DNA of 18,769 nucleotides from Ruminococcaceae bacterium UBA3451 (GTDB lineage Bacteria > Bacillota > Clostridia > Oscillospirales > Acutalibacteraceae). The notes below the pieces were generated by a model, which saw only the letters and a list, made by a program, of their open reading frames with translations, did not search any database and was not told where the DNA came from. Of the stretch, positions 1-5,343 are shown one piece after another. The DNA is taken from assembly GCA_002378845.1 (NCBI GenBank), contig DFRY01000010.1, forward strand, positions 1 to 18,769, written 5' to 3'. How positions within the stretch are numbered: the first letter of the stretch is position 1; every line of letters starts with the position of its first letter. Made by a program: the position numbers and the translations under genes.

Positions 1-538
1 CGTTGTTGGTGCCGTAGGTAATGTCGGCATTATAGGCGTTTTTGCGGTCGTCGTTTTCCATGTCGTGAACAATCAGGCCGACTGTCAGTCCAAGGAAGCG
101 GTAAACCTTGCCCATCCACTCGGAGTCGCGGCGCGCCAGGTAATCGTTGACGGTGACCACATGAACTCCTTTGCCGGACAGCGCATTCAGGTAAGCGGGA
201 AGCGTTGCCACAAGCGTTTTGCCTTCACCGGTTTTCATTTCGGAAATACGGCCCTGATGGAGCACAATACCGCCGATGATCTGAACCGGGAAGTGACGCA
301 TTCCCAGCACGCGGCTGGAAGCTTCGCGGCAGACCGCAAACGCGTCGGGCAGGATGTCGTCAAGCGTTTCCCCGTTTGCAAGCCGTTCCTTCAGCGCGGG
401 GGTTTGCTCCTTCAGTTCCTCGTCCGGCATGTTTTTGTATTTGTCTTCCAGCGCGAGCACGGCATTGCACAGCGGCTGAACCCGTTTCAGTTCCCGCCGG
501 CTGTAATTGCCGAAAAACGCGGACAGAATGTTGCTCAT
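1..538 (-). CDS. secA: Preprotein translocase ATPase SecA, N-terminal part (cut by window edge)
   Basis: SecA is the cytosolic motor that drives unfolded preproteins through the SecYEG channel. About 179 residues are visible, from the start codon at 538 to the window edge; the rest lies outside. The protein opens MSNILSAFFGNYSRRELKR. The helicase-like NBD1 is recognisable: the QxxGG region (HFPVQIIGGIVLHQGRI), the Walker A motif MKTGEGKTL (about residues 100-108), VVTVNDYLARRDSEWM, and the start of the TYGTNN motif exactly at the edge. All key residues seen are intact. The start is fixed by a strong Shine-Dalgarno GAGGTGAC at 543-550. It reads from its own extended -10 promoter and is separated from the upstream gene by a terminator. 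Identity is essentially certain; whether it is the only SecA in the genome cannot be told. Confidence 0.97.
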   Translation of the reverse strand, partial: MSNILSAFFGNYSRRELKRVQPLCNAVLALEDKYKNMPDEELKEQTPALKERLANGETLDDILPDAFAVCREASSRVLGMRHFPVQIIGGIVLHQGRISEMKTGEGKTLVATLPAYLNALSGKGVHVVTVNDYLARRDSEWMGKVYRFLGLTVGLIVHDMENDDRKNAYNADITYGTNN

Positions 539-602
539 AAAAGTCACCTCAAAATATCGTTTATGAATGTTATGAATAGTAATTTACTTACAATCAAAGA
601 AT

Positions 603-611
603 ATTATATCA
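603..611 (-). promoter_or_regulatory. secA promoter, extended -10 (TGATATAAT)
   Basis: On the minus strand the sequence TGATATAAT is a perfect TGnTATAAT extended -10 element, about 65 bases upstream of the secA start. The hexamer 17 bases further upstream (TTCTTT) is a poor -35, as is usual for extended -10 promoters. The leader carries a tandem octamer TTATGAAT (plus-strand sense) at 561-568 and 570-577. Confidence 0.65.
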
Positions 612-680
612 TACGGCCACTTAAAAAGAAAGAATAATTCATGAACATTCACGCCGCAAAAGCGCGGAAAATGTGCAAAA

Positions 681-712
681 CACAAAAAGGCGGCGAACTT
701 GCGTCCGCCGCC
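681..712 (-). terminator. Rho-independent terminator of the small membrane protein gene
   Basis: On the minus strand a 7-bp stem GGCGGCG/CGCCGCC (689-695 with 706-712) is followed by TTTTTGTG. It lies about 45 bases after the stop at 757 and insulates secA. A second small hairpin, GCCGGA-TAT-TCCGGC, sits at 719-733 between the stop and the terminator. Confidence 0.85.
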
Positions 713-756
713 TGCACAGCCGGAATATCCGGCCTTCTTTTCTCTTGTGATATTGC

Positions 757-1131
757 TTAATACATGCTGCCGGAAGAAAATGCACCCGATGAAATAAGGG
801 ATGCGAAAATAGTTCCATACAGTACGATGCTGAGCACAATGCCGATAAGTGTTAAAATCAGCATGGCGCGGGCGTAGTTCTGGCGGTTTTTATTGGTGTT
901 GCCGCTGAAAGCCCAAACGATGTTCATGATGAGACCGACCAGCGGAATTGCGGAAACGATCATCATAACAATGTAGTTCCCGACGGAGAGAGGCTCGTTG
1001 TTTTCGTATGTAATGGGATTTGCGTAAGTCGGAGCCGGGTAAGGCTGGGTCGGGGGCTGGTAATACGGCGGTGCGGGGTTGGGCGGCACCTGACCGGGCT
1101 GGGGCTGGTACTGGTTGTTGTTCTCCTCCAT
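757..1131 (-). CDS. Small membrane protein with a proline/tyrosine-rich N-terminus, unknown function
   Basis: This 124-residue protein has two parts. Residues 1-45 are hydrophilic and rich in P, Q, Y and N, with no charged core. Residues 48-115 hold two hydrophobic helices (about VGNYIVMMIVSAIPLVGLIM and AMLILTLIGIVLSIVLYGTI) separated by WAFSGNTNKNRQNYA. Related small proteins with this two-helix layout occur widely in Clostridia, often behind a zinc ribbon or a Pro-rich stretch, but I know of no established function. The start at 1131 is chosen because AGGAGG at 1141-1146 (minus strand) lies 9 bases upstream; a longer reading from a TTG at 1149 would overlap that site. It is monocistronic, with its own promoter and terminator. 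It is probably a membrane protein with the Pro-rich tail in the cytosol, which is an inference. Confidence 0.85.
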   Translation of the reverse strand: MEENNNQYQPQPGQVPPNPAPPYYQPPTQPYPAPTYANPITYENNEPLSVGNYIVMMIVSAIPLVGLIMNIVWAFSGNTNKNRQNYARAMLILTLIGIVLSIVLYGTIFASLISSGAFSSGSMY

Positions 1132-1174
1132 TTTGACATACCTCCTCAAAAGGTTAAAAAATTATTCTAAAAGA

Positions 1175-1203
1175 ATCATAACATGTTCTGTTTTGACAGA
1201 CAA
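1175..1203 (-). promoter_or_regulatory. Promoter of the small membrane protein gene
   Basis: Minus-strand TTGTCT (1198-1203), a 17-base spacer, then TATGAT (1175-1180). The start codon is 44 bases beyond the -10. Two inverted repeats with the same AGAAT/ATTCT half-sites flank it: 1164-1176 at the likely transcription start, and 1203-1222 next to the -35. Confidence 0.65.
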
Positions 1204-1312
1204 GAATTTTCCAAGAAATTCTTTATGGGAAATCGTGGAAATAAGAGAACGAAGCAAGGTGGTAACGGGGTTTCGCACTCTGTTAAATTTTTATTTATCA
1301 AGTTTCATCCTA

Positions 1313-1341
1313 TTGCTAAACCGAAAAAAATGCTCTATAAT
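1313..1341 (+). promoter_or_regulatory. Promoter of the NifU-like/GGGtGRT operon
   Basis: TTGCTA (1313-1318), a 17-base spacer, and a perfect TATAAT (1336-1341). The expected transcription start is near 1348, which is the first base of an inverted repeat (1348-1374). Confidence 0.75.
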
Positions 1342-1347
1342 AAACCA

Positions 1348-1374
1348 AGTATGTTGGTGAAACCACAGGATACT
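1348..1374 (+). promoter_or_regulatory. Inverted repeat at the 5' end of the NifU-like/GGGtGRT mRNA
   Basis: AGTAT (1348-1352) pairs with ATACT (1370-1374), and inside it TGGT-GAA-ACCA (1355-1365) forms a perfect small hairpin. The element begins at the predicted transcription start, so it could be a transcription factor operator or a 5' stabilising mRNA hairpin. No known regulator consensus was recognised. Confidence 0.45.
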
Positions 1375-1395
1375 GAAACCGAAAGGAGTACCGAT

Positions 1396-2088
1396 ATGAA
1401 TTATTCCCCAGAAGTGGAAAGAATGTGTACAGTTACAAAGGGCCCCAAGCACGGCCCGGCACCCATCCCGGAAGAGGGCAAATGGGTTAAAGCTTATGAA
1501 ATTAAAGACATCTCCGGCCTGAGCCACGGCATTGGCTGGTGCGCTCCGCAGCAGGGTGCCTGCAAACTGACCCTTAATGTAAAAGAGGGTATTGTACAGG
1601 AAGCGCTTGTTGAGACCATCGGCTGCTCCGGCATGACTCATTCCGCAGCAATGGCTGCCGAAATTCTGCCGGGCAAGACTCTTCTGGAATGCCTGAATAC
1701 CGACCTTGTTTGCGACGCAATTAACGTTGCGATGAGAGAAATCTTTAAGCAGCTTGCTTACGGCCGCAGCCAGACCGCGTTCTCCGAGGGCGGACTGCCC
1801 ATCGGCGCAGGACTGGAAGATTTGGGCAAGGGCCTGCGTTCCCAGGTTGGAACAATGTACAGCACCGGCGCAAAGGGCGTTCGTTTTATGGAAATGGCAG
1901 AAGGCTATGTTCTGAAGACCGCTCTGGATGAGAATAACGAAGTTATCGGCTACCAGTTCGTGAAACTCGGAAAAATGCTCGAGGATATTCGTCATGGCGT
2001 GAGCCCGGACGAAGCTTACAAGAAAAATATCGGCCAATACGGCCGCTTCGACAACGCGGCGAAATACATTGACCCGCGTGAAGAATAA
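1396..2088 (+). CDS. NifU-like iron-sulfur cluster assembly scaffold protein
   Basis: This 230-residue protein belongs to the NifU_N/IscU-like scaffold group, on which Fe-S clusters are built before transfer. The best match to IscU is IGCSGMTHSAAMAAEI (residues 75-90), which resembles the FGCGSAIASSS cysteine loop. Further candidate ligands are C49 and C56 (GWCAPQQGACKL), C99 and C106. It is much longer than the roughly 130-residue IscU: residues 1-40 and the tail after about residue 140 are extra. The start at 1396 is set by AAAGGAG at 1382-1388; the open frame extends upstream to 1183, but that region contains the promoter. The next gene starts 29 bases after the stop, so the two form an operon. 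This scaffold is commonly adjacent to GGGtGRT-family genes in Clostridia (recall, not searched). Its client protein is unknown; the GGGtGRT protein is the obvious candidate. Confidence 0.85.
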   Translation: MNYSPEVERMCTVTKGPKHGPAPIPEEGKWVKAYEIKDISGLSHGIGWCAPQQGACKLTLNVKEGIVQEALVETIGCSGMTHSAAMAAEILPGKTLLECLNTDLVCDAINVAMREIFKQLAYGRSQTAFSEGGLPIGAGLEDLGKGLRSQVGTMYSTGAKGVRFMEMAEGYVLKTALDENNEVIGYQFVKLGKMLEDIRHGVSPDEAYKKNIGQYGRFDNAAKYIDPREE

Positions 2089-2117
2089 TTAAGACCATAA
2101 AAGGAGGACTAAACTAT

Positions 2118-3122
2118 ATGGCTAACGATGTAAAGTTTGAAGGAAAAGAAAGAAGAATTGCCAAAATAGAAAAGTGTCTTGCCGAGTATGGCCTTGCCAG
2201 TCTCGAAGATGCTCGCGATCTTTGCCTTTCCAAGGGCATTGATGTAGATAAAATTGTAAAGGGCGTACAGCCCATCGCATTTGAAAACGCAACTTGGGCC
2301 TATACCCTCGGCTGCGCAATCGGCCTGAAAACAGGCGTTGCATCCGCTGCGGAAGCCGCTGAAAAAATCGGCCTCGGCCTGGAAGCATTCTGCATCCCGG
2401 GTTCTGTTGCAGAACAGAGAAACGTCGGCCTCGGCCACGGCAACCTCGGCGCAATGCTTCTTCGTGACGAGACAAAGTGCTTCGCATTTTTGGCCGGCCA
2501 CGAATCCTTTGCCGCTGCAGAAGGCGCAATCGGTATTGCCCGTACGGCAAACCGCGCCCGCAAAGAGCCGCTCCGCATTATCCTGAACGGCCTTGGCAAG
2601 GATGCCGCTTATATCATTTCCAGAATTAACGGCTTTACCTATGTAAAGACCGATTTCGATTTCTTCAACGACGAACTGAATGTTGTTGAAGTAAAAGCTT
2701 TCTCCGACGGCGAACGCGCGGCAGTAAAATGCTACGGCGCAAACGACGTTCGCGAAGGCGTTGCTATTATGCAGGCGGAAGGCGTTGACGTTTCCATCAC
2801 CGGTAACTCCACCAACCCGACCCGCTTCCAGCACCTTGTTGCAGGCACTTACAAGAAGTGGGCACAGGAGCATGGCAAGAAGTATTTCTCCGTTGCAAGC
2901 GGCGGCGGCACAGGCCGTACCCTGCATCCGGACAACATGGCGGCGGGCCCTGCTTCTTACGGCTTGACCGATTCCATGGGCCGTATGCACGGCGACGCTC
3001 AGTTTGCCGGTTCTTCTTCCGTTCCTGCACACGTTGAAATGATGGGTCTCATCGGCATGGGCAACAACCCGATGGTCGGTGCCACCGTTGCATGTGCGGT
3101 TGCGGTTTACGAATCCAAATAA
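2118..3122 (+). CDS. GGGtGRT family protein, function unknown
   Basis: This 334-residue protein carries the signature that names the family, SGGGTGRT (residues 261-268, followed by LHPDNMAAGP). Other glycine- and histidine-rich stretches that look functional are NVGLGHGNLGAML (102-114), FLAGHESFAAAEGAIG (124-139), SITGNSTNPTRFQHL (226-240) and GRMHGDAQFAGSSSVPAH (288-305). It has no signal peptide or obvious membrane helix, so it is predicted cytosolic. It has several cysteines (C20, C36, C66, C92, C121, C205, C326) but no compact Cx2C cluster. Translation is driven by AGGAGG at 2102-2107. As second gene behind a NifU-like scaffold it may receive an Fe-S cluster; that is inference from context. 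No biochemical function is established to my knowledge. A strong terminator closes the operon. Confidence 0.9.
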   Translation: MANDVKFEGKERRIAKIEKCLAEYGLASLEDARDLCLSKGIDVDKIVKGVQPIAFENATWAYTLGCAIGLKTGVASAAEAAEKIGLGLEAFCIPGSVAEQRNVGLGHGNLGAMLLRDETKCFAFLAGHESFAAAEGAIGIARTANRARKEPLRIILNGLGKDAAYIISRINGFTYVKTDFDFFNDELNVVEVKAFSDGERAAVKCYGANDVREGVAIMQAEGVDVSITGNSTNPTRFQHLVAGTYKKWAQEHGKKYFSVASGGGTGRTLHPDNMAAGPASYGLTDSMGRMHGDAQFAGSSSVPAHVEMMGLIGMGNNPMVGATVACAVAVYESK

Positions 3123-3140
3123 TTAGCGCAAGCTTATCAG

Positions 3141-3174
3141 ACGGACTGCGGTATTTGCCGCAGTCCGTTTTTTG
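3141..3174 (+). terminator. Strong terminator after the GGGtGRT gene
   Basis: A perfect 11-bp stem ACGGACTGCGG/CCGCAGTCCGT (3141-3151 with 3158-3168), loop TATTTG, then a run of seven T (3168-3174). Confidence 0.95.
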
Positions 3175-3198
3175 TTGCGGAAAAAAATTTTTCCGGTA

Positions 3199-3230
3199 TG
3201 CAAACTTTTTCGGTATGTGCTGCATCTAAT
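3199..3230 (+). promoter_or_regulatory. Candidate ECF-type (autoregulatory) promoter of the sigma factor gene
   Basis: TGCAAAC (3199-3205) resembles the AAC-containing -35 of ECF sigma factors, and 17 bases later CATCTAAT (3223-3230) resembles the CGTCTA-type -10. No good sigma-A promoter is seen here. The element overlaps two imperfect direct repeats, TTTTTCCGGTATG (3188-3200) and TTTTTCGGTATG (3206-3217). The assignment rests on resemblance only. Confidence 0.5.
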
Positions 3231-3305
3231 TATTAGAAAGAAAAGGAAATTGCCGCTCGCACGGCGAAGCGGTGATTATATGATAGACGGGGAAGGAAGA
3301 TTGCG

Positions 3306-3785
3306 GTGCAGGAGAAACTGGAGGCTTTAAAGGATTATGTAAAGTTAAACCAGCAGGACTTTTACCGGCTGGCGTACAGTTATACTAAAAATCCCGACGC
3401 GGCGCTTGACGTGGTGCAGGATTCCATTGTGAAGGCAATTGATAAAATCGGGTCGCTGCGGGAGCCCGGGTACCTGAAAACATGGTTTTACCGGATTTTG
3501 ATTAACGAAAGCCGAATGTACCTGCGGCGAAATCGGCGGCTGGTACCGGTGGAGCATTTTGAGGAACAGGTACAGGATCATGATGAAGATTTGGCACAGT
3601 CCATCGACATGTACCGTGCGGTTCAGAATTTGGAAGTGAAGATCCGCACTGTGATTATCCTGCGGTTTTTCGAAGATATGAAGCTGGAGGAGATTGCCGG
3701 CGTAACGAAAACAAATTTGAGCACGGTAAAATCGCGGCTTTATAAAGGTTTGGAACTGCTGAAGATTTCAATTGGGGAGGAGTGA
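3306..3785 (+). CDS. ECF-subfamily RNA polymerase sigma factor (SigV-like)
   Basis: At 159 residues this is typical of an ECF sigma factor with only regions 2 and 4. Region 2 is near residues 14-80 (FYRLAYSYTKNPDAALDVVQ, then the LREPGYLKTWFYRILIN segment with the usual W and RI). Region 4 is near 105-155, with the helix-turn-helix EEIAGVTKTNLSTVKSRLYKG contacting the -35. The start is GTG at 3306, preceded by GGGGAAGGAAG at 3289-3299; the upstream ATG at 3280 is out of frame. The stop at 3783-3785 is four bases before the next start, and that gene's ribosome binding site lies in the last codons, so the pair is translationally coupled. The downstream RsiV-like protein suggests this is the SigV type, which in Bacillus subtilis answers lysozyme. 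Confidence 0.93.
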   Translation: MQEKLEALKDYVKLNQQDFYRLAYSYTKNPDAALDVVQDSIVKAIDKIGSLREPGYLKTWFYRILINESRMYLRRNRRLVPVEHFEEQVQDHDEDLAQSIDMYRAVQNLEVKIRTVIILRFFEDMKLEEIAGVTKTNLSTVKSRLYKGLELLKISIGEE

Positions 3786-3789
3786 TTCC

Positions 3790-4629
3790 ATGAATCAGTT
3801 AGAAAATGCAAAAAAGATTTATCAGGAAATTCCGATTCCCCCCGCGCTGAACGACCGGGTGAACCGCAGTCTGAACCGGCTGCCCAGGCAAAAGAGAACG
3901 ATCAGCAAAGTCATTCTGTGTGCGGCGGCTTCGGTGTATTTGGTGTTTGTCGTGCTGTTAAACTGCAGTCACGCGTTTGCCCAGACGGTAAGTACCATTC
4001 CGGTACTTGGCGACGTTGCCAGAGTCTTTACGTTTACACAATATAAGATAGAGGACGATACCAGAAAAATTGATGTACAGGAACCGGTAGTGTCCAACAC
4101 CGGGCACGCGGAGCTGGAAGAACGGATTAACAAGGAAATTGAAGAAAAGGTCAGTAAAGCCATCGCGGAAGCGGAAGAAGAAACGGCGGCGGACAAAAAG
4201 GCGTATGTGGAAACGGGCGGCGACCCCAAAGAGTTTATTCCCGCTATTGTTGACGTGAATTATGAAATTAAATGCAGCAATGAAAAAATACTGTCCTTTG
4301 TTCTGAATACAACGCGGACGCGGGCAAATGCCTTTACCGACCAAACCTATTACAATATTGATCTGAACAGCGGCAGGGAACTGACGCTTGTGGATTTGCT
4401 CGGCAAGGACTATAAAAAAATTGTAGATGAAAGCGTTACAAAGCAAATCCGGGAAAGGGTGCAGAAGGACCCGAACCAGATGTTTTTTACAGGGGACGAA
4501 GGGTTTTCCGGAATTAAGGATAACCAGAAATTCTATATCAACACGGCGGGAAACGTCGTAATTGTGTTTGCAAAATACGAGATTGCCCCCGGCGTAATGG
4601 GAATGCCGGAATTTGAGATAGTAAAATAA
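3790..4629 (+). CDS. RsiV-like transmembrane anti-sigma factor (DUF3298-type)
   Basis: This 279-residue protein (B. subtilis RsiV is about 285) has a cytosolic part at residues 1-38 that would bind the sigma factor, one transmembrane helix at about 39-60 (VILCAAASVYLVFVVLL), and an extracellular domain at 66-279. The domain ends in the DUF3298/RsiV pattern FYINTAGNVVIVFAKYEIA...GMPEFEI. Right after the helix comes HAFA-QT (61-66), a signal-peptidase-like AxA site; in RsiV, lysozyme binding exposes such a site to signal peptidase, which releases the sigma factor. Residues 108-140 are strongly charged and probably helical. The start at 3790 uses GGGGAGGAG (3774-3782), inside the end of the sigma gene. 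Assignment as an anti-sigma factor is strong; lysozyme as the signal is inference. Confidence 0.88.
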   Translation: MNQLENAKKIYQEIPIPPALNDRVNRSLNRLPRQKRTISKVILCAAASVYLVFVVLLNCSHAFAQTVSTIPVLGDVARVFTFTQYKIEDDTRKIDVQEPVVSNTGHAELEERINKEIEEKVSKAIAEAEEETAADKKAYVETGGDPKEFIPAIVDVNYEIKCSNEKILSFVLNTTRTRANAFTDQTYYNIDLNSGRELTLVDLLGKDYKKIVDESVTKQIRERVQKDPNQMFFTGDEGFSGIKDNQKFYINTAGNVVIVFAKYEIAPGVMGMPEFEIVK

Positions 4630-4640
4630 CGCGAAACGAG

Positions 4641-4683
4641 AAAAGGCACCGCGTCCGGTTTTAACCGGGCACGGTGCCTTTTT
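4641..4683. terminator. Bidirectional terminator between convergent genes
   Basis: AAAAGGCACCG (4641-4651) pairs with CGGTGCCTTTT (4672-4682), with an inner CCGG/CCGG stem. A T-run follows on the plus strand and the A-run gives a T-run on the minus strand, so it can end both the anti-sigma transcript and the convergent YczE-type transcript. Confidence 0.92.
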
Positions 4684-4694
4684 GCTGCCGGATT

Positions 4695-5318
4695 TTACTT
4701 TGCAGGCAGAAATTTTTTCGTAATAAATTCGTCAAACAGTTTGATCAGCGGCCCGGTGCAGAAGGCAGTAAGAAGCGTGCCGACTCCAACTACACTGCCG
4801 CACAGCCAGCCAATGAGAACGGCAATAATGTCGCAAACAATGCGGCACCAGCGGAACTGTACGTTCAGATGTTCAGAAAAGAGGATGGCAAGGCCGTCGT
4901 AGGGTGAAACACCCAGCTTAGGCGCCATGTAAAGCGCGGCGGAAAACGCAACCAGCACCACGGCGACGAGCATGAATCCAATCCGCACGGCCCAGGACGG
5001 CTGCGCGGGGAGAACCGCTGCCCAAATTCCCCGGAAAAAATCGACCAGAAAGCCGACGCATACCATGTTGATGACCGTACCGATCCCGATTAAGTGGCGG
5101 GAAAACAAAAACATGAACACAAGGATGATGGCATTTAAGGTCAGCTGCCACATGCCTAACGTTAGCCCGATGCGGCCGGAAATACCAAGGTTCATGCAGG
5201 TGCAGGGGTCGGAACCGAGGGCGGAATAAACAAGCAGGGAAATAGCAAAACCGAGCAGAAATACGCCGATGCATACCATGAAAACGCGCCGGGTAAGGTC
5301 TTTACGAATAGGTGTCAT
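4695..5318 (-). CDS. YczE/YyaS/YitT-family integral membrane protein
   Basis: This 207-residue protein has about five transmembrane helices (near 10-32, 52-75, 77-99, 111-133 and 157-190). It carries family-type loop motifs: SALGSDPCTCMNLGIS (32-47) after the first helix, PKLGVSPYDGLAILFS (133-148), and GVGTLLTAFCTGPLIKLF (178-195). The family is widespread in Firmicutes; YczE of Bacillus is implicated in surfactin production by an unclear mechanism, so the substrate here is unknown. The ribosome binding site upstream of 5318 is weak (GTGAG only). The gene begins 25 bases after the stop of the P-type-ATPase-like gene, which suggests translation by read-through or coupling in one operon. It ends at the bidirectional terminator. 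Confidence 0.87.
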   Translation of the reverse strand: MTPIRKDLTRRVFMVCIGVFLLGFAISLLVYSALGSDPCTCMNLGISGRIGLTLGMWQLTLNAIILVFMFLFSRHLIGIGTVINMVCVGFLVDFFRGIWAAVLPAQPSWAVRIGFMLVAVVLVAFSAALYMAPKLGVSPYDGLAILFSEHLNVQFRWCRIVCDIIAVLIGWLCGSVVGVGTLLTAFCTGPLIKLFDEFITKKFLPAK

Positions 5319-5343
5319 TCAGGTTAACTCACGATTCTAAAAA

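Noticed and set aside
1256..1296. T-box-like core AAGGTGGTAACGGGG followed by a weak hairpin and T-run
   Set aside because: It differs from the T-box AGGGTGGNACCGCG at several conserved positions, there is no downstream strand to pair with the antiterminator, no recognisable stem I, and the next genes are not amino-acid related.
1183..1395. N-terminal extension of the NifU-like protein
   Set aside because: The region contains the TTGCTA-17-TATAAT promoter and the later ATG at 1396 has a strong ribosome binding site.
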